From: Sphingobacterium sp. UT-1RO-CII-1
GTDB taxonomy: Bacteria > Bacteroidota > Bacteroidia > Sphingobacteriales > Sphingobacteriaceae
NCBI RefSeq assembly: GCF_026711005.1
Contig: NZ_JAPPVJ010000001.1
Coordinates: 62,001 to 126,000 of the forward strand
Direction of reading: 5' to 3'
Length of the DNA stretch: 64,000 nucleotides
The notes beneath the pieces are model-generated. The model ran no database searches. It saw nothing but the letters and a program-made list of their open reading frames with translations, and was not told the DNA's origin. Position 1 is the stretch's first letter, and every line of letters starts with the position of its first letter. A program made the translations under genes and the position numbers. Below, in pieces: positions 56,518-64,000 of the stretch.

Positions 56518-58368
56518 TTACTTTTTTAACATATTAACCTGTTTCCCATCGATGGTGTTACCCAATACTTTTATATCTCGAACTCGCTCCAGCAAAATAT
56601 GTTCTTTATTCCAATGAAAAGCCGGGAACTCTTTATTCGTTTGGATACGATTGCCCGAAAAGTGGATATCTTCAACAGATTTTGCGTAAAGCAAGGGTTT
56701 ATCAAAGCTGATAAAGTCATTATCTTCAATACGTATACCGGAGTGAAAATATTTCTCCTGCTTATCTAAATTTGGAATCTCGGGGTAAATCGATATTACC
56801 GCATTTGTAAATTGATACATGCTAGTGAGGGCATTAATAAATGTATTCTTGCGGATAGTAACATCTCTACAGGAACCTGTTTCATACCAGCCGTTGCTGT
56901 CACCACATAGCAGGATAGCACAACCCGATGTATGATCGAATATATTATTCTCTACCATTGTAGGCTTAGGCGTACTGAATAGTGCTCCTCTAGCTCTATT
57001 ATTACGGATCAGGTTATTGGCAAATACGACGGCTGGTGTCCATGTTAAATTCTCTATACCTACATCAGTAAAATCGGGGTCGATTTCTTCAGTCAAAGGT
57101 TCTTCAAACTCTATATAGAACTCCTGGATCGGATCTTCTAAATTTTTTCTCAACGGACGAATCGCATGAATAACATTTTTCTCCTCCCATAGATCCATTG
57201 TACCTGAGCGGATAAACTGCACGGTATCTCCAACATTAGCCCAATCAAAACCGTAGGATTGTCCATGCATATATCTCGCAATAACGGTTTTGCTATCCCG
57301 ACGGGCTATCATTTTTAAATAGGTCCCGTGGATGTTAATTGCATCATCCATCATATTTTCGTACAGGCCATCTTCGGAGACAATTACCCCTTTACAACCA
57401 GAGAAGTGAGTAGCGTCTGCCTGCGCTGTGAAATATCTGGGATCATCCTCGCCCCGTAAAGCGACATCAAAGCCCTTTAAATGGATATTTTCGGTCAGCT
57501 GTGCCAGTAAGCCCATACCCTCGGCATAGTGCACTTCAATATTTTCCAGTCTGATATTTTTTCCTTTATGCACAAAAACTCCGGGAGTAGGTCTTGGGCC
57601 TATCCGCATTGCCAATACCGTACCTGGTAGTAGCTTACTATTTTTCCAGTCATGGGCTTTTATTCTGCCTGGGCTTATTTCCTCTACCTTGGATGTTTTC
57701 ATCTGTATGTCGCCTGTATTGTAGACGATGCGTTTCGTTTGCGGTTCGAAAGCAATACCTGATTTTGGTTGCTGCTCCCAGCCTAAGCCGCTATGTAAGA
57801 AAACACTATCCTGAATACGATAGTTTACCCATGGTGCAGGTGCAAAAATGACTTCTTGTTTCAGCGTGTCGTTCTCTAAAACTACAGCCTGACAGATATG
57901 CGGTGTTTCAAAATCAATATGTACATTTTTAATGGTGAGCTGTTCGCTTTCAATTAAAGCTATAGGCAGCATGCGGCCATGAAAAATAAAGTCAGCACCT
58001 TGGGCATCCAAGGTCAGGTTTTTGAAATGTTCTAAAGCAATACCTACGGATTTAGGGTTGTCCTGATCGTGATTGGAGATGTAGTATTCGCGTTCTAGTG
58101 CAGCATCGGGATAAAAATCATACCTGCCCTTTTTCATGGATAAAACAATACTATCTATCTCGCTAGTTTCTGTTTTGATTTTGGCTAATAAAGCGTTTAT
58201 CTTGGGTCCTGTATTTTCTTTCGTATCGGGTAAAATACCGTACGATGCCAACTCATAGATTTTGATTGTTTTCTGCGCTTTTACAGCAAAAAAAGAAAAT
58301 ACGCCTAGGGCTAAAAGAAAAAGCTGTAGGGCGGTTTTAACATTATAATTCCGAATATTTATTTGCAT
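56518..58368 (-). CDS. Alpha-1,3-galactosidase, glycoside hydrolase family 110 (616 aa)
   Basis: The start is set at the ATG at 58368, which gives a signal peptide ending FFAVKA; the open frame extends 21 codons further. The sequence matches GH110 throughout: YDFYPDAALEREYYISNHDQ, LTLDAQGADFIFHGRMLPI and DFETPHICQAVVLENDTL in the N-terminal part, then right-handed beta-helix coils with the acidic motifs ADATHF (~Asp318) and MMDDAINIHGTYLK (~Asp341-342), which are the best catalytic candidates. GH110 enzymes are inverting exo-alpha-1,3-galactosidases that remove terminal galactose from blood-group B or linear B (Gal-alpha-1,3-Gal) epitopes. It is the first gene of a two-gene operon. No transporter pair adjoins it directly. 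Confidence 0.9.
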   Translation of the reverse strand: MQINIRNYNVKTALQLFLLALGVFSFFAVKAQKTIKIYELASYGILPDTKENTGPKINALLAKIKTETSEIDSIVLSMKKGRYDFYPDAALEREYYISNHDQDNPKSVGIALEHFKNLTLDAQGADFIFHGRMLPIALIESEQLTIKNVHIDFETPHICQAVVLENDTLKQEVIFAPAPWVNYRIQDSVFLHSGLGWEQQPKSGIAFEPQTKRIVYNTGDIQMKTSKVEEISPGRIKAHDWKNSKLLPGTVLAMRIGPRPTPGVFVHKGKNIRLENIEVHYAEGMGLLAQLTENIHLKGFDVALRGEDDPRYFTAQADATHFSGCKGVIVSEDGLYENMMDDAINIHGTYLKMIARRDSKTVIARYMHGQSYGFDWANVGDTVQFIRSGTMDLWEEKNVIHAIRPLRKNLEDPIQEFYIEFEEPLTEEIDPDFTDVGIENLTWTPAVVFANNLIRNNRARGALFSTPKPTMVENNIFDHTSGCAILLCGDSNGWYETGSCRDVTIRKNTFINALTSMYQFTNAVISIYPEIPNLDKQEKYFHSGIRIEDNDFISFDKPLLYAKSVEDIHFSGNRIQTNKEFPAFHWNKEHILLERVRDIKVLGNTIDGKQVNMLKK

Positions 58369-58666
58369 GAAATTTACTGTAATCTTCAATTGTATACGTT
58401 TTGGTCTATTTTGCGAAGACCAACTCCACATCTCTATCAGCTATCGTACTTGAAATAGCTGTCCCCTTATGTATTCTCAAATATAGGTTTTCAGAAAGAA
58501 CAGTACTAATATAAAATTTGCAGCAACTGACTGTAAATTAACATTACGCAGGCTGTCTTTATAAACATTTTGTTACAGAGAGCACTCATCTGTCAATCAG
58601 TCGTAAACAATTACACCTCTTCTCGTGCATACCTACCTCCCTAGGGTATAGAGAAAGGTTTTTTTA

Positions 58667-59410
58667 TTATAAAATGGTATGAGCCGCAATAATCCCTGCC
58701 GGATTTAATTTTTCGGAATTCAACATGAGCGCATACTTGTTTTTTGTAGACAGATAAATTACAGACATGGCTGCCACTATGCTTTCACCATTGACTGGAC
58801 TGAAGTCAAATTCGACTATCTGCTCCTCTATTTTCTGCTGATTTTCACCGCATAATTGAAATTCAACTTCATGCGTTCTGCTTTGTTTAATTTTTGAGGA
58901 AGAGAAATTCATTACGACAACATCAATTTTTAGAACAATAAAACTACATGTATTAGGAATAGCAAAGTTGTCACGTACATTAAGAGGTGGTAGTACGATG
59001 GTTGTTTTTCCCTTCTGATCAAAAGACACTTGCGGGTCAAAATAAACGTAGTCATAGATGTGACTGTTTTCATTGAACTGAAAGTCGACTAATCTTTTAA
59101 TATTACCTCGACTTACTCGTAACATGCCTTGATAGGCTTTCCCATTACCTCGGAGAACACGTTGCATACGCTTGACAAGACGATTGTGCATTTGGCCATC
59201 GTGCATATTTTGATGAACCGTTGTAAAAGCCTGACGTATCAATGAACCTGCCGAACTTGCCGTTCCAAAATCGGAAGCTGAAGCTTCTGTCCACATGGTC
59301 TGTCGAATTTTACCTGACGGCTTGGTTTGTACGACATTTTTGTTTCCAAGTTTACGATTGACCACATTCCCAATCTGGCCTCTCAAGTACCCATTTTCAA
59401 TTATTGCCAT
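58667..59410 (-). CDS. Conserved hypothetical protein, possibly DUF6266-like (247 aa)
   Basis: N-terminus MAIIENGYLRGQIGNVVNRKLGNKNVV, reminiscent of Bacteroidota proteins of the DUF6266 type that open with a glycine-containing NG-x-GG-x-x-G pattern and a basic stretch; the assignment is by resemblance only. No signal peptide or membrane segment. The middle is basic (RLVKRMQRVLRGNGKAYQGMLRVSRGN) and the C-terminal half is beta-rich. The function is unknown. It sits at the start of the accessory stretch, with ~300 bases of gene-free DNA upstream of the glycosidase operon promoter on one side and ~400 on the other. Confidence 0.6.
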   Translation of the reverse strand: MAIIENGYLRGQIGNVVNRKLGNKNVVQTKPSGKIRQTMWTEASASDFGTASSAGSLIRQAFTTVHQNMHDGQMHNRLVKRMQRVLRGNGKAYQGMLRVSRGNIKRLVDFQFNENSHIYDYVYFDPQVSFDQKGKTTIVLPPLNVRDNFAIPNTCSFIVLKIDVVVMNFSSSKIKQSRTHEVEFQLCGENQQKIEEQIVEFDFSPVNGESIVAAMSVIYLSTKNKYALMLNSEKLNPAGIIAAHTIL

Positions 59411-59806
59411 AAACTAAAGATAAGACTTTAAATAATTGAAAAACAACACTTTGAAAACTATTACGAAATTAAAAATCGTGAAGCAACAGCTATTATGAAT
59501 TTTGAAATTGGTATTGCTTAGGCATTATCAAATTCATAACCCGCTAAGCCCATCCTTGAGTGTTCCTATAGTGATGGTAGTGTTGAGGTAGTACTAAGGA
59601 AGGGACTGTATGGGTAGTGTATTGGAAGTGCTCGTACTATGAAGCTAAGGAGAAGTCGGTATGGACACGGACTCAACACGGACTCATGTCGGTCACAGCT
59701 AGCTCTAGGCGTGGTTCAGCTACAACAAATTAGCACTACATTAGCGGTTTATTTTATAGCTACAAGGTTAACGTATAGAATGATGTTTTGTTGTTGTTAT
59801 TCTATT
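59411..59806. other. Gene-poor region between hypothetical gene and XRE repressor gene
   Basis: No supported gene. It contains a perfect 11-base tandem duplication (ACACGGACTCA twice, 59665-59686). A 64-codon + frame (59639-59833) runs across it but has no recognisable features. Confidence 0.5.
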
Positions 59807-60040
59807 TTATTTTTCGTCGCTAACAAGCTTTAGGTGAGCATATAGCTTTTTTAACATTTCGCACGGATCTGCATCTATAGCTTTTGCAATCAGGTATAGC
59901 TCTTCTGCTCTAAGATGTGCTGTGAGATTGAGCGTGAGCTCATTAATCCGTGCCTTACTCAAACCAGTTCTTCTGGCCACCATTGATTTATTTACTGATC
60001 TTTTAGCTAAAAACTCGCCTAGTGCTGTCATATTTTCCAT
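59807..60040 (-). CDS. XRE-family helix-turn-helix regulator (77 aa)
   Basis: A minimal Cro/C1-type domain with no extra sequence: helix 1 ALGEFLAKRSV, helix 2 KSMVARRTGL, recognition helix SKARINELT, then HLRAEELYLIAKAIDADPCEMLKKLY. Size and shape match stand-alone repressors such as those of small mobile or toxin-antitoxin modules. It is transcribed away from the 60161-62686 genes across a 120-base intergenic region with candidate operators, so it probably controls itself and them. Confidence in the HTH is high, in the target moderate. Confidence 0.85.
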   Translation of the reverse strand: MENMTALGEFLAKRSVNKSMVARRTGLSKARINELTLNLTAHLRAEELYLIAKAIDADPCEMLKKLYAHLKLVSDEK

Positions 60041-60160
60041 TCAAAAGTATAACTAAAGCTAATAAACGTATAGAAAAAATATACAAATAATTTGTTTATT
60101 GAAAGTTTATACATACGTTTGTATAGAAAAACTATATAAACCATTTTAAAACATCAGATT
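60041..60160. promoter_or_regulatory. Divergent promoter/operator region with 16-bp direct repeat
   Basis: GTATAGAAAAAATATA (60068-60083) recurs as GTATAGAAAAACTATA (60121-60136), 53 bases apart. Between them lie a run of A/T and the near-palindrome ATACATACGTTTGTAT. These are likely repressor binding sites of the XRE gene and carry the rightward promoter of the 60161 operon. Confidence 0.6.
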
Positions 60161-60253
60161 ATGGAACTAAACAAAGAGATTTTGGTCGAGCGGCTGATCC
60201 AGCAGATTTACAGTAATCGTATTGTTTTGGAAGCTAAAAAGACAGAGATATGA
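60161..60253 (+). CDS. Small ORF (30 aa) translationally coupled to downstream gene
   Basis: ATG at 60161 opens a 30-codon frame (MELNKEILVERLIQQIYSNR then IVLEAKKTEI) predicted to be one amphipathic helix. Its TGA overlaps the next start in ATGA (60250-60253), the usual sign of translational coupling. It lies directly after the divergent operator region, so it is the first translated frame of the operon. It may be a real microprotein or a leader that controls re-initiation. No homologue is recognised. Confidence 0.5.
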   Translation: MELNKEILVERLIQQIYSNRIVLEAKKTEI

Positions 60254-61398
60254 AAGAAGAATCTAAGCTGATGAGACAATCCATATGGATATGGGATGAA
60301 GATTATCCATATCATTTGACGATCGAGGAACTTAAAAACCCTCTTCTTGCTTTGCAAGATGTTTTTTCAAATTATTCGTTGAAAGACTGTCAATACTTAC
60401 TATGGGAATGGAAGCATTGTAATTATCGTCCTTATCTTTTTTCTTTTGGAAATGGAGTACATACGCTTTATCACTTTATGTGCAAAATACAAAAGCTTCT
60501 TAATGTTGCTTGGTTAATCGATAAAGAATTTGCGTGTATAGAACTACTGATCGCTTGTGATGAGTCTGCATTTGAAAAATTTAAGCAAGATAATTATTGT
60601 AATTTTTTTTATAAAAATGGTACTGATTTAAGGTCAATAATTAAAAGAAACTTTCAAGAAGAGGATGGTCTTCAGGGCTTCATGAATGTCCTGCGGCATT
60701 GGTGGGATTTAGGAGTCTCTTTTCGACATCTTGACGACGGGAGCAGGTGTAATGTTGGAAGTGAGATTCCAGAGTTTAAACGACTTAATCTGATGATTGA
60801 AACAATGAACTTTATCTCTAAAAATAATGATATGAAAGAATCACCAAATGTATATGCGTGTAGCGCTTATCTCTCCTTGGAGGAAGGGAGCCAACCTGTA
60901 AAGACACTTATGCGAATATTTAGTAAATGGGAATATGAGGAATTAAAGGGATTTCTTCGAGAGCTATTTTATACCATGAATTCCCATGGAGGTCTTGAAA
61001 CAGGAATCATGGGGGATCGAGGAGGTGTAGTCCATACCCACCATAAATTGATTGATCTTGCTCGCGAGTTTTCACTGAAAGATGACAACTATTTTGAGGA
61101 AGAAAAGCATTTTACGTTAAAGGATGATTCTGAATTGGGAATATTTTGGGAGGATTGTGATAGGCCTCCTTTTCATCACCTATCAGAAGTGAATTTAGCT
61201 TATCTAATTAACAAGCTAAGGAACACTGATTATGAATTGTTACATAGAAATCTTCATGAGTTTATGTTGTTTTTAGTTGGTCACGAGAACGTCTTTAAAG
61301 ATGACTATATGGAGTTGATTGCTTTATTTCAGAGGTTAGAAGAACTGCAGGAGGTTCTTTATCTCCTTATGTTGAATCGTGTACAAGTAGATTGGTAA
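60250..61398 (+). CDS. Protein of unknown function, helical-module family (382 aa)
   Basis: No known domain recognised; no signal peptide or membrane segment, so cytoplasmic. It contains a repeated module of ~100 residues: LTIEELKNPLLALQDVF (~24-39), LSLEEGSQPVKTLMRIF (~208-224) and a weaker third copy near 305-370 (HLSEVNLAYLINKLRN). Each is followed by a W-rich helix and a hydrophobic helix ending in a V-x-x-L or A-x-L motif. The same module is found in the next gene, making the two paralogs. The start at 60250 overlaps the preceding 30-codon frame. Behind an XRE repressor and with no housekeeping link, it belongs to an accessory module of unknown role. Confidence 0.7.
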   Translation: MKEESKLMRQSIWIWDEDYPYHLTIEELKNPLLALQDVFSNYSLKDCQYLLWEWKHCNYRPYLFSFGNGVHTLYHFMCKIQKLLNVAWLIDKEFACIELLIACDESAFEKFKQDNYCNFFYKNGTDLRSIIKRNFQEEDGLQGFMNVLRHWWDLGVSFRHLDDGSRCNVGSEIPEFKRLNLMIETMNFISKNNDMKESPNVYACSAYLSLEEGSQPVKTLMRIFSKWEYEELKGFLRELFYTMNSHGGLETGIMGDRGGVVHTHHKLIDLAREFSLKDDNYFEEEKHFTLKDDSELGIFWEDCDRPPFHHLSEVNLAYLINKLRNTDYELLHRNLHEFMLFLVGHENVFKDDYMELIALFQRLEELQEVLYLLMLNRVQVDW

Positions 61399-61414
61399 TA
61401 TAATTCTTAAAATT

Positions 61415-62686
61415 ATGAACATACTAAAACCGATTGGGATAATTGATCTTGAAACAAACAAGCGTGATATTTCTCACAGCAGTCTGCTCGGGTTATACTG
61501 GGAATTTTTTGATGCGGGTGGTTACGAAAGTCATTTGCTTGCAAATGACAAACTTTTTAGGACCGTGATGTCAAACGAAATCTACCCTGACTTATATCAC
61601 GCAAATGCTACCTATCAATTATCATTAAATAGACGATTGATAGATTTGGCGTGGCTATATCTCACCTATAAAGAAAGCGAAGAGAAGGAATGTGTTTTTA
61701 ATTCAGTAAACAATACGGATAAATACCGACCAAAGTTTTATTATAGTCATGAGAGTAGATACTACTTTGATGATTATTCGTGGTTGCACATGGAATTTGA
61801 TGATGGTTATAAACCGTTTAAAAGAGAGGATGATTATAAGGAGGTGATCTACAGGTTTAAGGGAAAAGTTCATTGGTTATCATTGGAAGAAATTGAGAAT
61901 CCTTATTCATTTTATAGGGGTGTTTTTGAAAGCAGGACACATCTAGATTGGATTCAACTCCTCTCAAAATGGGGAGAGTATACTTTCCTGCCACAAAGTA
62001 TCTGTCGAGAGGTTGATGGTGGCGAAGTTTATGATACGTATGTGCTTTTTCAAAAATTGACAGAAATGGCTTACTTAGTGTATAACTATGAAGATTATGT
62101 TCCCGATTCGAGAAAGTTTTTATATTTCGATTTTGGACAATATCCATCTGTATTAAATATAGACGAACTAATAAGCCCTCAAATAGTACTGATTAAAATA
62201 TTTGGAAAATCTAGTATCGAATCGGTTCTTAATGAAATGTTCTGGTGGTTGGATGCTATTATAAAAAAAGAAGAGGTTAATGATATTAAGCGGGCTTATA
62301 GCATCTATACAAAGATTTTAAATATTGTAGAGTTTTCTTGGATATCCAGACCGTATAAGAGACAGAGCATTGGTTTAAAAAGAGATGTTGATAAGGATGA
62401 TAATGCTTTTTATGCTTCCCTATTCGAATCGCTAAAGTATGAAACCAAATATTTAGAAGTAAAAGAGAAGACAGAACCACTATCAGCTTACAATTGGCTG
62501 TCTTCAAGATACAAGAATGATTTAGGAAGTTTGAGATTTTTACTAAAATACTGTTTTGAGGCATCTTTCGGATTGTGTGACTCATCTCTAAGTGATGTAG
62601 ACCTGGAAAGTCTAAAAGCGAATTGTGCTAAGTTTGTCGAACTAACATATTTATTTCACTTGGCTCTATTACAAGAAAAAGAGTAG
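61415..62686 (+). CDS. Protein of unknown function, paralog of upstream gene (423 aa)
   Basis: Begins 16 bases after the previous stop. It carries the same module as the 382-aa protein: LSLEEIENPYSFYRGVF (~155-171) with WIQLLSKWGEY and a hydrophobic helix FQKLTEMAYLVYNYEDY, then LNIDELISPQIVLIKIF (~247-263) with VLNEMFWWLDAII and ILNIVEFSWI; a divergent first copy is near 20-85 (LYWEFFD ... LIDLAWLYLTY). It is cytoplasmic by lack of signal or TM. Together the pair show about six copies of one unnamed helical repeat. Aromatic content (W, Y, F) is high. Function unknown. Confidence 0.7.
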   Translation: MNILKPIGIIDLETNKRDISHSSLLGLYWEFFDAGGYESHLLANDKLFRTVMSNEIYPDLYHANATYQLSLNRRLIDLAWLYLTYKESEEKECVFNSVNNTDKYRPKFYYSHESRYYFDDYSWLHMEFDDGYKPFKREDDYKEVIYRFKGKVHWLSLEEIENPYSFYRGVFESRTHLDWIQLLSKWGEYTFLPQSICREVDGGEVYDTYVLFQKLTEMAYLVYNYEDYVPDSRKFLYFDFGQYPSVLNIDELISPQIVLIKIFGKSSIESVLNEMFWWLDAIIKKEEVNDIKRAYSIYTKILNIVEFSWISRPYKRQSIGLKRDVDKDDNAFYASLFESLKYETKYLEVKEKTEPLSAYNWLSSRYKNDLGSLRFLLKYCFEASFGLCDSSLSDVDLESLKANCAKFVELTYLFHLALLQEKE

Positions 62687-62714
62687 TTGTACTATTTGCT
62701 ACCCCCTTATGATT

Positions 62715-62745
62715 ATTTCCCTCGGAGATTACATCCGCAGGAAAT
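62715..62745 (+). other. Hairpin in the intergenic region after the paralog pair
   Basis: ATTTCC and GGAAAT arms (62715-62720, 62740-62745) with an inner CGGA/TCCG stem and a seven-base loop. It may end the operon or form part of the next leader; there is no T run. Confidence 0.45.
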
Positions 62746-62765
62746 AAGAAACTTAATATAGCGCT

Positions 62766-62912
62766 ATGTTGAAAAAAGAAATATTTTCCATTTTGCAATG
62801 GATAAATGAGCTCGTGAATAAACTAATTGCCGATAATCAAGTCTACCTTAATAAAGAACCTTATTGGCATGAAGAAATTTATAATTATCCTAACATTGGT
62901 ACTGTCGTCTAG
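62766..62912 (+). CDS. Small ORF (48 aa) overlapping the secreted-repeat gene
   Basis: ATG at 62766 opens a frame (MLKKEIFSILQWINELVNKL onward) that runs 44 bases into the next gene in another frame and stops at TAG 62910-62912. The first half is a strong amphipathic helix. It could be a genuine microprotein like the 30-codon frame upstream, or a chance frame; overlap with a downstream start at 62869 would allow coupling. No homologue is recognised. Confidence 0.35.
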   Translation: MLKKEIFSILQWINELVNKLIADNQVYLNKEPYWHEEIYNYPNIGTVV

Positions 62913-63510
62913 CCTACTATTTGCACAGCAAGGTACTTTGGACACTGATATATTTGGTAATCTGCAATTTAAGTCTGTTGATGGCAAGTATACAGCAAGT
63001 TTAGAGAAAAATATTTTCAATGATCTCGTTTTTACGGACAATAGAAATAACAAGTTGCATTACGAGAAGAAATATCTCGATAAAACAGAGCGGGGCTTAA
63101 TGAGCAGCAAGGAAGCGCAGACCCGTTTGCTAAGGAAATTGGTACGGGAGAACAAGCGACGCTCGGGATATGAGGCTACATTTAAGGTAGATATTTTTGA
63201 TAAGGTAATTATTGAGGATAATAAGGGGTATAAATTGGAAGAGGGAAAGGATATATTTGGTAACACCCATATTGAAGAACAGGTGAAGGGAACGAAGACG
63301 GTACTTAAAAGGAACTTTAGCGGTGGATTGGAATATACAGAAGGTAAGCACACTGCTTTGCTGGAAAAAGACATTTTCGACCAATGGCTATATAAAGATA
63401 GCTTCGGAAATGAGATCCGATTTGGGAAAGAGACCTGGAAACGTATCTTAAAACAGTATGGCACCGATGAAAAGTTTTTTTGGGACCTGCTTGACCGCTG
63501 GTTTTATTAA
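62869..63510 (+). CDS. Secreted protein with DIFGN-type repeats (213 aa)
   Basis: The ATG at 62869 is chosen over a TTG at 62827 because it gives a clean signal peptide (MKKFIIILTLVLSSSLLFAQ). The mature part has about six imperfect repeats of a 25-30 residue unit: DIFGNLQFKS, NIFNDLVFTD, DIFDKVIIED, DIFGNTHIEE, NFSGGLEYTE and DIFDQWLYKD, each followed by a charged beta strand, suggesting a beta-sheet repeat fold. It has no lipobox and should be periplasmic or secreted. Its function is unknown. Two hairpins follow downstream. Confidence 0.75.
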   Translation: MKKFIIILTLVLSSSLLFAQQGTLDTDIFGNLQFKSVDGKYTASLEKNIFNDLVFTDNRNNKLHYEKKYLDKTERGLMSSKEAQTRLLRKLVRENKRRSGYEATFKVDIFDKVIIEDNKGYKLEEGKDIFGNTHIEEQVKGTKTVLKRNFSGGLEYTEGKHTALLEKDIFDQWLYKDSFGNEIRFGKETWKRILKQYGTDEKFFWDLLDRWFY

Positions 63511-63682
63511 GGCAGAGTAAATTAGTTATTAACGAACTACCACAAACACAAGATATATCGAGAAAGTTAGAGGAAGGCATACCACAATGCAACCAAACCC
63601 TTTTAGCTTTTATAGGCACAACAATATATGAAATGAGCTTTATTGCTGTCTTAAGGTAGCTCGTATTATTTTCCTCAAATAA

Positions 63683-63732
63683 AAAGGTAAGTTAGGCTGT
63701 TGAGAAGACAAACCCAACGCTAACTTACCTTT
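63683..63732. terminator. Bidirectional hairpin terminator
   Basis: AAAGGTAAGTTAG (63683-63695) pairs perfectly with CTAACTTACCTTT (63720-63732), with a partial inner stem. It lies between convergent genes. Confidence 0.75.
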
Positions 63733-63739
63733 ATAATAA

Positions 63740-63763
63740 AATAGCTTTAGCTATTCTTTTTTT
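63740..63763 (+). terminator. Second hairpin with T run
   Basis: AATAGC/GCTATT stem, TTTA loop, then CTTTTTTT: a simple intrinsic terminator for the + strand. Confidence 0.6.
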
Positions 63764-63826
63764 GTTTCGTTAATCGAGCTAATAGCCATGCTTTACAAGT
63801 TAAGCTCTATTTTGAAACAAAGAAGC

Positions 63827-64000
63827 TTAAAGTCCCAGTAAGCGTCTATTGCTTTCCTCATCTGCGTGACCACCTGCAAAATCATCAAAGGTTTTCTCCG
63901 TAACTGGGATAATATGATCTTTAATAAATATAGCTCCCTCTCGTGCGCCTTCTTCGGGATGTTTTAGGGCACACTCCCACTCCATAACGGCCCATCCTTT
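63827..64000 (-). CDS. C-terminal end of a probable sugar isomerase/epimerase (5' end outside window)
   Basis: The last 57 codons are visible; the gene enters from the right edge. The sequence KGWAVMEWECALKHPEEGAR, then EGAIFIKDHIIPVTEKTFDDF, is a pattern remembered from the C-terminal ends of Bacteroidota sugar phosphate isomerase/epimerase (xylose-isomerase-like TIM barrel) proteins, in which the last barrel strand and a helix read 'WAVxEWEC...EGA'. A Gfo/Idh/MocA oxidoreductase end cannot be ruled out from this fragment. It is convergent with the DIFGN-repeat gene, so not in its operon. Confidence 0.55.
   Translation of the reverse strand, partial: KGWAVMEWECALKHPEEGAREGAIFIKDHIIPVTEKTFDDFAGGHADEESNRRLLGL

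Larger units (their letters stand above)
63511..63826. other. Intergenic region with two terminators, no gene
   Basis: About 315 bases separating convergent genes; only the two hairpins listed next are notable. Confidence 0.6.

Noticed and set aside
59639-59833. 64-codon + strand frame between the hypothetical gene and the XRE gene
   Set aside because: It overlaps the 3' end of the XRE gene, has no features and contains the tandem 11-base duplication; probably chance.

Overview
The window comes from a low-GC member of the Bacteroidota, most likely family Sphingobacteriaceae. The evidence is three SusC/SusD pairs, BT_3987/DUF1735-type lipoproteins, very long two-module FtsX/MacB permeases in tandem, NPCBM and GH110 glycosidases, and short A/T-rich leaders without clear Shine-Dalgarno sequences. 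The genus is inferred from style only; no rRNA or other marker is present.

Layout. Base 1-14.1 kb (+ strand): the end of one permease and five complete ~800-residue permeases in one tight run, closed by a secreted beta-solenoid (DUF4097-like) gene and a strong hairpin terminator. 14.3-14.8 kb: a GNAT acetyltransferase. 14.9-19.9 kb (- strand): a stand-alone SusC/SusD pair. 20.2-25.15 kb (+): a second permease operon of two genes behind a sigma-54 type promoter. 25.2-40.3 kb (-): two consecutive four-gene cassettes with the same order (IPT/NHL lipoprotein, SusC, SusD, BT_3987/DUF1735-like lipoprotein). A 124-bp near-perfect copy of the end of the upstream permease gene plus its terminator sits between them. 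41.35-41.96 kb: a helix-turn-helix protein. 42.0-51.5 kb (+): a third permease region (two sigma-54 type promoters, one secreted repeat protein, three permeases and the only ABC ATPase of the window). 51.5-52.4 kb: a SirB1-type transglutaminase-like protein. 52.4-53.5 kb (-): a beta-propeller lipoprotein. 53.7-58.4 kb (-): a two-gene glycosidase operon (GH110 alpha-1,3-galactosidase plus an NPCBM-domain glycosidase). 58.7-63.5 kb: an accessory-looking stretch with an XRE-type repressor, a divergent operator region, a 30-codon ORF overlapping two paralogous proteins of unknown function built from the same helical module, another tiny overlapping ORF and a secreted DIFGN-repeat protein. The window ends in the 3' end of a probable sugar isomerase/epimerase gene.

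How it fits together. Eleven permeases share the C-terminus xPVxSLRDE and appear to belong to one regulon: three operons carry a palindromic upstream element (TGTYCG-N4-CGRACA) about 55-65 bp before a GG-N10-GC/GT promoter, the arrangement expected for an NtrC-like activator with sigma-54. One ATPase may serve many permeases. The permease blocks are interleaved with Sus-type glycan uptake cassettes on the opposite strand, and one cassette is flanked by the duplicated permease tail, which points to insertion by recombination. The most original candidates are that flanking duplication, the shared operator code, and the microprotein plus paralogous repeat-protein cluster at 60-62.7 kb.
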